Assembly (NCBI GenBank): GCA_005804885.1
Contig: SYOX01000356.1
Location: 1-59,193, forward strand
Length of the DNA stretch: 59,193 nt
Direction: 5' to 3'
DNA from: Pseudomonadota bacterium
GTDB lineage: Bacteria; Myxococcota_A; Bradymonadia; Bradymonadales; GCA-2716585
The first letter of the stretch is position 1. Every line of letters starts with the position of its first letter. Below, piece after piece: positions 26,701 through 35,937 of this stretch. The notes below the pieces were generated by a model, which was given only the letters and a program-made list of their open reading frames with translations, searched no databases and was not told where the DNA came from. A program made the translations under genes and the position numbers.

Positions 26701-27524
26701 TCGTAGCGGCGCCGCAGATCCAGCCGCTTGAGCCACCAGGACTCGTCGGTCGAGGCCGCCTGGAGGGCGTCCTGGAGGCGAGCGCGCTGGCCCTGGGCCT
26801 CCTTGAGGCTTCCGCGCAGGGCCTTGAGGGCGTCGACGCCGATCATGGCGGAGTCGCTGGCCTCCTTCTCGAGGGTCTCGAGGGCGGCGCGAGACTCCCG
26901 CATGCGGGCGGCGGCCTGCTGCCCGAGGCGCTTGAAGACGTCGGTGCGGGTGAGCCGCTCCAGGATGGCGGCGCGCTCGGCCTGGGAGGCGCGGATGAAG
27001 GCGGAGAACTCCCCCTGTGCCAGCAGCGTGGTGCGCTTGAAGTCCTCGACGGTCAGGCCCTCGAGGGCGGCCGCGAAGCGCTCGTCGATCTCGGCCCTGG
27101 GGCTCTCCGGGCCGACGATCAGGCGGGCCTGCCCGTCCTCGTCGATGTGCTCCAGCTTGCGCTCGGCGGCCTGAAGGCGCCCCGAGGGGCTCAGGCGCGC
27201 GCGGCGGCAGCGCCAGGAGGCGCGGAAGCGCTCGCGGAGGCCGCCGGGGCCGATCTTGCTGAAGACGACCGAGGCGGAGCACTCCCCGGCGCCCTGGGAC
27301 ATGATCAGGCGGCTGTCGGTGTGGAGCTGGCCACGGACGCGGTTGAGCCTGGGTGTCTCGCCGAAGAGAGCCAGGCAGATGGCGTCGAGGATGGTGGACT
27401 TTCCGGCGCCGGTCTGTCCGAGGATCATGAAGAGGGGAGCGCCGCCCAGGTCGCGGTCGAGATCGATGCGCTGGGGTCCGTAGAGGGAGTTGAGGTTCTT
27501 GAGGGCGATGACGTGGAGCTTCAT
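23721..27524 (-). CDS. sbcC: SbcC/Rad50-like SMC ATPase
   Basis: A 1267-residue ATPase subunit of the SbcCD (Rad50-Mre11) complex, which processes hairpins and double-strand ends. Walker A is GQTGAGKS (36-43). Very long Ala/Arg/Glu/Leu-rich coiled coils flank a zinc hook CPLC near residue 620. The ABC signature LSGGETFLVSLALALAL is near 1160 and Walker B LLLDEGISALD near 1190, where SbcC usually has LFLDEGFGTLD. The ATG overlaps the sbcD stop by 4 bases (ATGA), a tight operon. All ATPase elements are intact, unlike the partner nuclease. Confidence 0.95.
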   Translation of the reverse strand: MKLHVIALKNLNSLYGPQRIDLDRDLGGAPLFMILGQTGAGKSTILDAICLALFGETPRLNRVRGQLHTDSRLIMSQGAGECSASVVFSKIGPGGLRERFRASWRCRRARLSPSGRLQAAERKLEHIDEDGQARLIVGPESPRAEIDERFAAALEGLTVEDFKRTTLLAQGEFSAFIRASQAERAAILERLTRTDVFKRLGQQAAARMRESRAALETLEKEASDSAMIGVDALKALRGSLKEAQGQRARLQDALQAASTDESWWLKRLDLRRRYEASDQALRAAQIARDGAGEDIERLELDARCSAAEVLLRELHKIDADLARASHEAGELAAARDAQRGQAERAQADLDAAKAAKALAVEAAEAARPQLAEARALRQALRRAEDEWRLARHADADAQEQAADAAEASLRCEESLQEALARRDKLQRADEKVAHLEALTRDLSTLKLRHQHLGQHAAQLQSRIDSRDVDLAALQRLQADARVLRSQLDEALIALQPFVQARKGALDRLRGAMAGADDLALARQSLQRALGEHEARRALLADLNAASSELQALAGRRVGVEDQRAALAAQGAALADREAQDAEKLDALTAQADDRAEHLDDVKLALSMSRERARLKAGRPCPLCGSPDHPYVESGDLDEQDALLSRRYDELAGQLAEDRARLGALQQRRSAASAERASVEARADLVDQQLLDIDLQRRRVERLRLDALHGAGLEADAPVERVEAARQGLDQQLARLQAALRDLEAGASLLQTCDQTVQEGQRAVETLAASCEALQARAEDRRLTVERYDTEIEDLQREIDGATRELVDSLTAHQIPIPLHEGVMDLGWAVEEATRRMGQFLDRRNALAQAQSQLTEHLGQRDALKARAEEAALRLAERAASCAARQEAAETLRSQAEAHPYAGHPAKFELAIEESIQEADARVEAAQQEATAMWRRFERTQALDGERRSLIATLTERRRHVVDGIREQLGALEIIDLEALTEALLSPMERQQLAALQRRLDEALAVARAGFARAQDELDAHDEGRPRSLDLLAESAETLARRREDLQRQCEAAAVEVRVAQGALAEQERLAEGLEGLQSRLLAANREANRWKTLHKLIGRREGEEFRLFAQILNLQKLLDSANTRLAILEPRYELVTATDAKGAPILDFSVRDAHHCGQVRPLTTLSGGETFLVSLALALALSDHHSPVMPIETLLLDEGISALDRQALDTALGALERLHGDGTQIGIISHIDSLRERIQARIVVEKIGGGRSALRFEANPSAGDRGM

Positions 27525-28729
27525 GAGCTGAGGTCCTGATCCGGGAGGTCAGCCTCGACGAGCAGGCGGAAGGCGTCAAGCAAGGGGTCGTCGGGGTCCT
27601 GGCCGGTGCGCTCGCGGACGAGCTGGCAGAAGACGGCCTCGGGATCGAGCATCAAGCCGGTCGGCGCGTCAAGGTTCGGGCGCGGCGTCGGCGACAGGCT
27701 CAGGCGCAGGAGGGCGGGCCTGCGGGCGGCAGGCAGGCGGGCCAGGGCCCCCTGAATGGGGGTCTCGATGTCGGTCCCGGCGGGCTCCCCGACGACGTCG
27801 ATGCAGAGCAGCGGGGACAGCGGCAGCTCGGAGGTGAGGGAGACGAGTCGGCCGACGAGCTCGGGGAGGGTGCCGCTGAGCGTCACCACCTGGCGCCAGA
27901 GGGGCACCTCGACGGGCTCGACGGCGACGTGGTGTCCGTCGATGGAGAGGCGCAGGACTCGCCTGGGGGCGTCGGCGGCCTCGACGGTCATGGGCAGCGG
28001 CGAGCCGCTGTAGTGGATCCTGCCGCCGTCGAGGGAGGCGGCCGAGGCGCTGGCGCCGAGGGCGACGTGGACGAACCTGGGGTCAAAGATCCGCAGGGGG
28101 AGGCGCAGGGGGTCCTGGGCGTCGGAGGCCTCATCGAGCCCCTGGCAGAGGGTGTGGCCGCAGGCGATGAGCGGCAGATCGGGGTGGGTCTCGGAGGCCT
28201 GGTCGGCCAGCTGGCGCCAGATCTCGGCGAAGGCGTCGGCCAGCTGCGCCCGGCGCTCGGCGGGATCGAGGCCCGAGGGGCGGACGCCGAGCTGGAGGGC
28301 GTGGACAAAGGGCAAGGCGGCCACGACGGCGCGGGGTTGGCCGTCGGCGCCGCACAGGGGGATCAGGGCTCTGGGGGAGCGGCCAGGCTGGGGGCCGGGA
28401 TCGGCGATGGCGCGCACGCCGAGGGCTTCGAAGAGGTCGCCGGGGGCCTCCAGCAGGGAGGCGGGATCGCGCTGCCCGCCCAGCAGGACGATGCGCGGGA
28501 CGATCCGCGCGGCGGCGGCCAGGAAGCCAAAGAGGCGCCGCAGATCGTCGGGCCCTGGCGTCGCAGTATGAAAAATATTGCCACAGACGAGCAGAGCGTC
28601 GCAAGGTCGTTGGTGCAGGAGATCAAGGAGCCAGTTCAGGAAGCTCTGGAACTCTTCGGGGCGCCCGGAGGCGTCCAGCGAGCCGCCGAGGTGCCAGTCC
28701 GAGGTTTGGAGCACGTTCAGTGTTGCCAT
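27521..28729 (-). CDS. sbcD: SbcD/Mre11-like subunit with lost nuclease motifs
   Basis: A 402-residue protein at the usual sbcD position, upstream of and overlapping sbcC. Motif I is kept (SDWHLG, D11 and H13). The other metal-binding phosphodiesterase motifs are changed. GDxFD is GNIFH (50-54), GNHD is GGQRD (84-88), and GHxH is GASAS (225-229). Only GHTLCQG (191-197) and the structural YSGSPL remain. This predicts loss of the two-metal centre, so the subunit is probably not a nuclease and may only load or regulate SbcC. The start at 28729 is an ATG within CCCGATGGCAACACTG; its ribosome-binding site is weak. Confidence 0.9.
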   Translation of the reverse strand: MATLNVLQTSDWHLGGSLDASGRPEEFQSFLNWLLDLLHQRPCDALLVCGNIFHTATPGPDDLRRLFGFLAAAARIVPRIVLLGGQRDPASLLEAPGDLFEALGVRAIADPGPQPGRSPRALIPLCGADGQPRAVVAALPFVHALQLGVRPSGLDPAERRAQLADAFAEIWRQLADQASETHPDLPLIACGHTLCQGLDEASDAQDPLRLPLRIFDPRFVHVALGASASAASLDGGRIHYSGSPLPMTVEAADAPRRVLRLSIDGHHVAVEPVEVPLWRQVVTLSGTLPELVGRLVSLTSELPLSPLLCIDVVGEPAGTDIETPIQGALARLPAARRPALLRLSLSPTPRPNLDAPTGLMLDPEAVFCQLVRERTGQDPDDPLLDAFRLLVEADLPDQDLSS

Positions 28730-29162
28730 CGGGTCTCAACTTTGCAAGGCAGGGCGGGGAAGGGGAAAAGGCCTATCCACCCTCGAAGGGTCGATCCCCC
28801 CTGGATCGACGGAGAGACGCGGAGGATACAGGGAAGAGATCATGCACCGACAACTTTTCTTGTCGCCAGGGCGCAAAATGTTGGATCGGGACGGCAAAAT
28901 CAATCTCGCGCGCGCTCTATTCACGGGGGTGGTCTTGTCATGAAGGGGGTGCCCTGTTAGCTTTGGGCGGTGACACAGCTCAACAACTTCCATTCCCAGG
29001 GTCTCGTTTTTGAAGCGCCTTGAGAGAGCGCGCGGGGTGAGGTGGCACCTGGGTCTGGATGCGAGGGGTCGATTTTCATTCCAGGGGCAGCGCGAGGCGC
29101 AGGTTCCTGCAGGTTTTTGAAGGATGGGGAGGCGTTCATTCCCCAAGAGGCGTGAGGTCATC
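28730..29162. other. Divergent intergenic region, sbcD / surface-protein operon
   Basis: This 433-base spacer should hold both promoters. It is visibly more AT-rich in its middle (28850-29000). Near sbcD there is a perfect 8-bp hairpin, GTCGATCC-N5-GGATCGAC (28790-28810), next to a small CCCT/AGGG one (28781-28790). No T tract follows, so they are more likely leader or operator structures than terminators. No convincing small gene or sigma-54 element was found. Confidence 0.4.
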
Positions 29163-32100
29163 ATGAACAGGCGCGGCGTATGGATAGCCTTGGTGGGGGG
29201 TCTCCTGCTGGCTACTGCGGGTTGCTCTCAGGGGGGATCGGAGGGTGTGACTCCCAAGGAGTTGGAGGACACCAGGGCGGTCGAGCAGGGTGTCTGCGTG
29301 CCGGCGCCGCCGCTCATCCTTGCGACGAGCAAGGTCGGCGAGTGCGCGGAGGGTCGGGCGACGGTCTTCATCCAGCCCGATGTCCGCGCGGTCTGTGATC
29401 TGACGCCGCAGGTCTCCTTTGCGGTCGGGGGCCGGTCGATCCCTGATCCGAACACCTACAACTTCGGCCAGCACCAGGTCGTGATCACGGCCTTTGACGA
29501 CGTCGCCAACACGACCTCGACGCGGACGGTCGGGGTGGAGGTGCGCGACACGCTGGCGCCGATCGTCAACGCGGGTCCGGACAGGCCCGCGGAGTGCGCC
29601 AGCCCGACGGGCACGGTCGTGCCGATCAACACCCCGACGGTGACGGACACCTGCGATCAGAGCCCGCAGGTGACGAACAACGCGCCGCAGAACCGCACCT
29701 TCCCCTTCGGCAGGACGCGGGTGACCTTTACGGCGACGGACTCCTCGGGCAACCAGTCGACGGCCTTCTACAACACCATCGTCTCGGACGAAACGAGCCC
29801 GACGATCAACGCGGGCAGCGATCTGATCGTGCCCTCGCAGGGCGATTGCGAGTACCGAGAGGGTCCGACGAACTTTGGCCCTGGCAGCGGGACGCGCATC
29901 CAGCTGGCCCGTCCGACGGTCTCGGACGCCTGCACGGCGGAGCGCGACATCGTCGTGCGCAACAGCTTGACGAACGACGGCTTGTTGACGCTGTGCGTCC
30001 GCAACAACGCCACCACGTCGATCACCTTCACGGCCATCGACGGCGCTGGTCGCACGGCGACGGACTTGATCAACGTCGAGGCGGTCTCGTCCAACCTGCC
30101 CATCACCATCACGAACAACCCGGTTGGCGGCTTTACGAACCAGAACGTGACGGTCGGCGCGCGGGTCGACAACTCGGTCGGGGCCGTGACCTGGCGGATG
30201 CTGGGCGGCTCTCCTCCGACGACGCCGCCCGGCAACGGCGCGCAGGTCTCGGCGGTCTTCTCGACCGAGAGCACCTACTGCCCGCTCTACATCTCGGCCA
30301 CGGACACGCGGGGCGAGTCGGGCGCCAACAACGAGGTGTGCTTCGGCATCGAGCGCACGGCCCCGACGGGGACCTACACGTCCATCCCGACGCGCTTCTT
30401 TGACCCGAACAACCCCAACCAGGACGTGGACGTCAATCCGAACAACCAGGCGACCTGGCCGCTCTTCTTCTTCGGCGAGCACATCCGGGCCGAGGTCTCG
30501 GCGACGGACGTCGACGGGGCGCTGCGCAGTGGCATCGATCGGGTCCAGCTGCTGGTGGATCCTGGCACGCAGAGGGCCAGGACGCTCATCGACTTCGAGG
30601 CGGCGCGCTCGGGTCAGCCCGCGCGCGGCCCCGAGCGGGTCAACCTGACCGGCTGCAACACCCAGGACGCGGCCTGCCGCCAGGATCGCCAGATTGATCT
30701 TGGCGCGCTGGGCGTCGGCCCGCACCACATCCAGCTGCGTGTCGTGGACATGGCCGGCAACGTCGGCTTGAAGGACTTCTACCTCAGGGTGAGCAACTAC
30801 GGCGGCGCGCTGGCGGACCTCCAGACCTGGTCGACGGGCCTGAGCAACAACTCTCCGCTGCGCACGCGGACCTTCCTGAACCAGGCCCGCACCCTCTTCG
30901 CCTCCGGCCAGCAGCTCTTCGAGATCTCGCCGGGCTACGCCTTCCTGATCTCCAAGCGGGCCATGATCCGCCTCGACGACGCCGAGCGAGACGGCGCCAA
31001 CGTCGGTCGCCTCAAGCAGATCATCGCCCGCGCGATGACCTCGGAGGTCAACCGCCTCGTCGCGCTGACCGCCGCCCGTCAGTACGACAACTGGAGCGTC
31101 ATCGGCACCGACGGCGCCTACCGGGATCGCATCCTGCTGACCGGCCGCAACAACAACTACATCGTCGAGGTCGCCCCGACGCTGGAGCTGGCCACTCGCC
31201 TGGCCGAGGAGGCCCGCAACCATTATCAAGGCGGCCTCTACGACCAGGCGGTCGGATCGGCGATCCGCGCCTTCAACACGATGTCGATCCTCTTCAAGGA
31301 TGAGATCTGGTCCGCGGCCTTTGGCCGCAGGACCTTCGAGGTCACGCCGGGCCGCGGCGAGGCGATCCTCGACGGCAGCCAGCCCGGCGAGTTCGGCCTG
31401 CCCATCGCGCTGACGCTGCGCGCTCAGGTCGAGCGCGTGGCCAGCGACAACTCGGTGCCCAACGACGTGGTGGCCAACCTCAACCGCCTGCGGGATCTGA
31501 TGACGACCTTCGAGACCGGCGTGCGGGCCGTCAACACCCTGACCAGCAACGAGTTCCTGGTTCGCAACATCTACATCCCTGCCGTCGAGGCCCTTGAGCT
31601 CTTCAACACGATGCAGGAGTCGCACATCTACACGCACTACTGGAGGGCGGCGACGGTCTACGTCATGGCCTTCGTGACGAACTTCTCGCTCTACCAGGGT
31701 CCGACTTCTCTGGTTCGTCAGTTCGGGGACGCGGTCAACAGCGATCCCCTCGTGCAGGTCTCCGAGTGCCGCTACGACAAGGCGATGCAGGCGCTCTCCG
31801 ACGGTCGGCTCGAGAGCGGCCTCGTGACGGCCAGCAATGAGTTCACCCGCTCGAAGTGCCTCGTGCTGGCGGTCTACAACCGCTACTACCCCCCCACCTT
31901 CCAGCGTGAGCGCGCCATCGACCCGACGGAGTACGGCTGCCCGGTGCAGGCCCCCACGGTCAACGCCCAGCAGGAGTGCCCCTGCGGCCTCGGTCAGCAG
32001 AACAACAACGACCGCGACACCCTCTGCGACGGCGTCGACAGCGACTGCGACGGCGCCATCGACGAGGGCTACGCCCCAACGACCTGCGGCCGCGGCGGCT

Positions 32101-34106
32101 GCGCGCGCGCTTCGCGCTGCGTCAACGGCCAGATCCTGCCCTGCGTCCCCGGCGAGCCGCTCTCGACCACGGACAGGACCTGCGACAACCGCGACGACGA
32201 CTGCGACGGCAGCATTGACGAGGAATACGTCGCGACGACCTGCGGTCAGCTCGGCTGCGCCTCGACCTCGTCCTGCACCAATGGCAGAGAGAACGCCTGC
32301 GTGCCTCGCCAGCCTGGCCCTGAGCTGTGCGACGGTCGCGACAACGACTGCAACGGTCTTATCGACGAGGGCCTGGACAACGATCGCGACGGCTACCACT
32401 CCGGCAACGGCGGCAACTGCCCCCGAGGCGGCGGCGACTGCAACGACAACAACGCCCAGATCAACCCCGGCGCCGAGGAGATCTGCGACACCATCGACAA
32501 CGACTGCGACCTCCAGGTCGACGAGGGCGTCAAGAACTTCTGCGGCGACTGCGAGGCGGGCTGCACGGTGACGCTCTTCGGCGTCGGCGACGGCCGGATC
32601 CCCTTTGCGCCCAACCCCAACACCTCGTCCAACACCGATCTGGACGAAAACGGCCAGATCCAGCTGACGACGGACCAGATCAACGTCACCTTCGCGTGGT
32701 TCGTGTCCTCCTCGGGATCGACCGCCAACCAGCTCTTCAAGGTCGACACGCTGACCGGCAACCAGACCGGCCGCTACCCGACGGGCTCGAACCCCTCGCG
32801 GACCACCATCGACGACTTCGGCAATGCCTTCGTCGCCAACCGCTCGTCCGCCAACCTGACCAAGATCGCCAACTGGACCCCGGCCTGCGACCGCGACCTT
32901 CGCAACTGCCAGTGCCAGGATCGCAACAACAACGGCACCATCCAGACGGCCAGGGACAGCAACGGCAACGGCAAGATCGACGACAACGAGTACCTCGGAA
33001 CCTCCGACGAGTGCTACCTGTGGACGACGGCCAGCGGCTCGCTGGAGTACTACCCCCGCTCGCTGGCCATCGACGCCCAGGGCATCGTCTGGGCCGGCAA
33101 CTGGTCCGGCTCGCCGCGCGTCTACAAGATCGACCCGAACACCGGCGCGACGATCACCTCCATCCGCCTGCACACGCAGACCTACGGGTCGGTCATCGAC
33201 CGCAACGGGATGCTCTGGACCGTCAACCGCGACACCGGCGTCCAGGGCATCAACACGGCCAACGGCTCGCTGACGCCCTTCTACCCTGGCCCCGGCGGCC
33301 AGAGCTACGGCATCGCCATCGACGGCCGCGGCCGGGTCATCATCGGATCGGCCTGGAGCCCCTTCCACACCAAGTACTTCGACCCCTCGACCCGGACCTT
33401 CGCGCTCGGACCCAGCAGCGGCTGGCGCACCGACTCGCGCGGCGTCACGGTCCTGGGCGACGGCGTCACGGCCTGCACCACGCACTGGCAGGGCGACGTG
33501 CGCCGCGCCACGTGCTGGACGGCCAACGACGAGAACGGCAACGGCCGGACCGACGAGGGCGACTGGCGCCTCTTCAAGGACGTCTACATGCCCAACTGCT
33601 ACGGCGTCCTGGGCATCGGCGAGGGCTCCAACGGCAACCTGTGGGTCTCGTGCTACTACACCCACCAGGCCTCGGTCTTCTCGTCGGATCGGAACGTCAA
33701 CACCATCAACGACCACGCGATCGGGACCAACCCCTACACCTACTCCGACTTCACGGGGCTCGTGCGGGCCAACTTCACCGCCCCGCGCGGCGATTACAGG
33801 CAGACCTTCAACGGCTGCCCCACCTCCGCCATCGAGTCCTGGGACAAGATTCAGTGGGGCGGCACCGTGCCGGCCAACACCCTGATCGAGGTCTACGCCA
33901 AGGTGGCCACCACCGTCGCTGGCCTGGAGGCCGCCCAGGAGATCGGGCCCTTTACGGCCAACGAGATCGACATCAGCAACCTGCCGGCGCAGAAGTTCAT
34001 GACCGTCCGCTTCCGGCTGATCTCCAACCAGAACGGCGCCAACCCCAAGGTCAACTACCTCAACGTGACCCGTTACTGCGCCGTTGACCTCAACAACAAC
34101 CAGTGA
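29163..34106 (+). CDS. Giant lipoprotein: HYR-like repeats, MopE-like Cys/Asp repeats, beta-propeller
   Basis: A 1647-residue exported lipoprotein (signal ending LLLATAGC, then SQGGSEG). Residues 45-310 hold about three HYR/Ig-like repeats, each closing on patterns such as VTFTATDSSGN. Residues 320-560 are further beta domains. Residues 560-930 are mainly helical and unassigned. Residues 940-1125 carry four MopE-type metal-binding motifs of the form CD-x2-D-x-DCDG-x2-DEG (first at base 32023). Residues 1140-1600 read like a virginiamycin-B-lyase/NHL beta-propeller (IVWAGNWSGSPRVYKIDPNTG with TVNRDTGVQGI repeats). First gene of a four-gene operon. Probably surface exposed and Ca-binding; role unknown. 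The start is the ATG after GTGAGGTCATC, giving a normal signal peptide. Confidence 0.88.
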   Translation: MNRRGVWIALVGGLLLATAGCSQGGSEGVTPKELEDTRAVEQGVCVPAPPLILATSKVGECAEGRATVFIQPDVRAVCDLTPQVSFAVGGRSIPDPNTYNFGQHQVVITAFDDVANTTSTRTVGVEVRDTLAPIVNAGPDRPAECASPTGTVVPINTPTVTDTCDQSPQVTNNAPQNRTFPFGRTRVTFTATDSSGNQSTAFYNTIVSDETSPTINAGSDLIVPSQGDCEYREGPTNFGPGSGTRIQLARPTVSDACTAERDIVVRNSLTNDGLLTLCVRNNATTSITFTAIDGAGRTATDLINVEAVSSNLPITITNNPVGGFTNQNVTVGARVDNSVGAVTWRMLGGSPPTTPPGNGAQVSAVFSTESTYCPLYISATDTRGESGANNEVCFGIERTAPTGTYTSIPTRFFDPNNPNQDVDVNPNNQATWPLFFFGEHIRAEVSATDVDGALRSGIDRVQLLVDPGTQRARTLIDFEAARSGQPARGPERVNLTGCNTQDAACRQDRQIDLGALGVGPHHIQLRVVDMAGNVGLKDFYLRVSNYGGALADLQTWSTGLSNNSPLRTRTFLNQARTLFASGQQLFEISPGYAFLISKRAMIRLDDAERDGANVGRLKQIIARAMTSEVNRLVALTAARQYDNWSVIGTDGAYRDRILLTGRNNNYIVEVAPTLELATRLAEEARNHYQGGLYDQAVGSAIRAFNTMSILFKDEIWSAAFGRRTFEVTPGRGEAILDGSQPGEFGLPIALTLRAQVERVASDNSVPNDVVANLNRLRDLMTTFETGVRAVNTLTSNEFLVRNIYIPAVEALELFNTMQESHIYTHYWRAATVYVMAFVTNFSLYQGPTSLVRQFGDAVNSDPLVQVSECRYDKAMQALSDGRLESGLVTASNEFTRSKCLVLAVYNRYYPPTFQRERAIDPTEYGCPVQAPTVNAQQECPCGLGQQNNNDRDTLCDGVDSDCDGAIDEGYAPTTCGRGGCARASRCVNGQILPCVPGEPLSTTDRTCDNRDDDCDGSIDEEYVATTCGQLGCASTSSCTNGRENACVPRQPGPELCDGRDNDCNGLIDEGLDNDRDGYHSGNGGNCPRGGGDCNDNNAQINPGAEEICDTIDNDCDLQVDEGVKNFCGDCEAGCTVTLFGVGDGRIPFAPNPNTSSNTDLDENGQIQLTTDQINVTFAWFVSSSGSTANQLFKVDTLTGNQTGRYPTGSNPSRTTIDDFGNAFVANRSSANLTKIANWTPACDRDLRNCQCQDRNNNGTIQTARDSNGNGKIDDNEYLGTSDECYLWTTASGSLEYYPRSLAIDAQGIVWAGNWSGSPRVYKIDPNTGATITSIRLHTQTYGSVIDRNGMLWTVNRDTGVQGINTANGSLTPFYPGPGGQSYGIAIDGRGRVIIGSAWSPFHTKYFDPSTRTFALGPSSGWRTDSRGVTVLGDGVTACTTHWQGDVRRATCWTANDENGNGRTDEGDWRLFKDVYMPNCYGVLGIGEGSNGNLWVSCYYTHQASVFSSDRNVNTINDHAIGTNPYTYSDFTGLVRANFTAPRGDYRQTFNGCPTSAIESWDKIQWGGTVPANTLIEVYAKVATTVAGLEAAQEIGPFTANEIDISNLPAQKFMTVRFRLISNQNGANPKVNYLNVTRYCAVDLNNNQ

Positions 34107-34116
34107 ACTCGCCACG

Positions 34117-35937
34117 ATGTCCAACCCCCGTCCCCTAAAGCGCCGCTCCCCAGGGTGGTCAGCTACCCTTCTGACCACCCTGGGCCTCCTCGCCCTCATC
34201 TCCTCAGGTTGTCCCAAGGAAGATGAGGGGCCGAGGCTCGGCGGGACCGGCAACCTCGATCCCTGCGAGATCCTGCGCAACTGCGACGGGGATCCCAACA
34301 ACGACAACAACGACGATCCGCCCGACGCCGACCTCGACGTCCCCGACGATCCGGAGCCCGCTCCGGCCGACGTGGGCGACGACGCAGAAGGCGAGGACGC
34401 CCCGGACGCCCCCGAGCCCGACGCGAACCCGGAGCCTGAGCCGGACGCCAACCCCGAGCCCGAGTCGGACGCTGGGGCTGAACCCGAGCCCGACGCCAAC
34501 CCCGAGCCTGAGCCGGACGCCAACCCGGAACCCGAGCCTGAGCCGGAGCCCGAGCCCCCGAACGGGTGCGCCGAGGGCGCCCCATGCCCCACGGGCCTCG
34601 TCTGCGATCGCCAGGCCAACGCCTGCGTGGAGTGCACCGGCGATCAAGACTGCGCGGGCCTGCGGGTCTGCAATGTCTCCCTCCAGGTCTGCGTCGACTG
34701 CTTCTCCACTCTGCACTGCCCTGGCTTGTCGCTCTGCGATGAGCGGACCAACGACTGCGTCGAGCGGCCAAGCTGTGAGGGCGAGGGCTGCACGCCGAGG
34801 GCGCTGTGCACGAGCTCCGACGACTGCGCCGACGGTCACTTCTGCACCATCGACGGCTGCCAGCCTGAGCCGCCCGAGTGCGGTCAGGGACGGGCCTGCC
34901 CGGAGGGCCAGTTCTGCTTCGGCGGCCAGTGCGAAGTGCTCGGCTGCTCCAGACAGAGCGACTGCGGTGAGGATCGCCAGTGCGACGTCGACATCGGCGT
35001 CTGTGTCGACTGCACCGAGGACGCCCACTGCGGCGATCGCTTCTGCCTTCAGGGCCAGGGCATCTGCCGCCAGTGTCGTGAAGATCGCCATTGTCCCTCG
35101 GGCTTCACCTGCGATCTGTCGGGCGTCTGTCAGGAGCCGGAAGACTGCCAGTCGGACGCTCAGTGCCTCGGCGAGCGCACCTGCCAGATCAACGACGACG
35201 CCCCCAACGTCTGCGTCGGCCCTGCTTGCGCGCCGGACGCCTACGAGCCCAACAACAACGTCGAGGACGCGGCGGCCTTGCTGGAGGGCGACAACGCCGT
35301 GTCGATCTGCGGCCAGGACGAGGACTGGTTCCTCATCCCGGTGGAGGCCGGCGACGGCTTCGTGGTCCAGATCCGCTACAACAGCCGCCTCTCGAACCTC
35401 CAGAGTCAGCTCCTGGACAACAACGACGACGTGGTCGAGTTCTTCGTCGACAACGAGTCGCTGGGCTTCATCCAGGTCACCCAGCAGCGGGTCGAGGTCG
35501 GAGGCACCTTCAAGTTCCAGGTGGAGTTCGTCACGGGCGACCCTCAGGACTACACCATCACCTACATCCCCATCCCCGGCGGCTTCTGCCTCAACGACGG
35601 CGCCGAGCCCAGCAACACCCCCGATCAGTCATCCCCGCTGTCGATAGCCTCCGTGGTCGGCCAGTTCGCCAAGATCTGCGAGGCCGACGAGGACTGGTAC
35701 ACGATCGATCTGACCGCCAACCAGAGCTACGTGGCGAGCATCTTTGCCACGGATCAGCCCGTCGCCTTTGAGATCGTCAAGCCCGACCGCACCCGCCGTG
35801 TCCTGAGAGACACCTCGCCGCAGCGCGTCAAGATCGTCCCCTTCCGAGCTGATGAGACGGGCGTCCACTTTGTCCGAGTCTTCCCGGTTGACCCCGACAC
35901 GACGACCACTTATGAGGTCAACGTCAACGCCCAATGA
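34117..35937 (+). CDS. Cys-rich lipoprotein with Pro-Glu linker and two PPC-like domains
   Basis: A 606-residue lipoprotein, signal ending LALISSGC. Residues 65-145 are an Asp/Pro/Glu linker of repeated PDANPEPE units, encoded by near-repeat DNA (about 34420-34560). Residues 150-370 hold about ten short Cys-rich modules of the form DxDC-x5-C-x7-C, as in Dickkopf-like or Myxococcota surface proteins. Residues 375-606 are two PPC-like beta domains, each opening with a YEPNN/EPSN motif and DEDWF/DEDWY. The ATG lies 10 bases after the previous stop and the gene ends in an ATGA overlap with the next, so it is mid-operon. Likely outer-surface; binding partner unknown. Confidence 0.87.
   Translation: MSNPRPLKRRSPGWSATLLTTLGLLALISSGCPKEDEGPRLGGTGNLDPCEILRNCDGDPNNDNNDDPPDADLDVPDDPEPAPADVGDDAEGEDAPDAPEPDANPEPEPDANPEPESDAGAEPEPDANPEPEPDANPEPEPEPEPEPPNGCAEGAPCPTGLVCDRQANACVECTGDQDCAGLRVCNVSLQVCVDCFSTLHCPGLSLCDERTNDCVERPSCEGEGCTPRALCTSSDDCADGHFCTIDGCQPEPPECGQGRACPEGQFCFGGQCEVLGCSRQSDCGEDRQCDVDIGVCVDCTEDAHCGDRFCLQGQGICRQCREDRHCPSGFTCDLSGVCQEPEDCQSDAQCLGERTCQINDDAPNVCVGPACAPDAYEPNNNVEDAAALLEGDNAVSICGQDEDWFLIPVEAGDGFVVQIRYNSRLSNLQSQLLDNNDDVVEFFVDNESLGFIQVTQQRVEVGGTFKFQVEFVTGDPQDYTITYIPIPGGFCLNDGAEPSNTPDQSSPLSIASVVGQFAKICEADEDWYTIDLTANQSYVASIFATDQPVAFEIVKPDRTRRVLRDTSPQRVKIVPFRADETGVHFVRVFPVDPDTTTTYEVNVNAQ

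Noticed and set aside
21927..27539. An 1870-codon plus-strand frame antisense to the LtaS-like gene and sbcC
   Set aside because: Low-complexity Gly/Ala/Glu/Val/Leu composition and full overlap with two well-supported genes on the other strand.
28790..28810. Rho-independent terminator upstream of sbcD
   Set aside because: The 8-bp stem is perfect, but no T tract follows on either strand and no gene ends there.
29136..34637. An 1833-codon open frame on the minus strand across the giant lipoprotein gene
   Set aside because: It is Arg/Val/Asp/Ala-rich with no domain, signal or ribosome-binding site. It is the antisense of a strongly codon-biased, high-GC gene.
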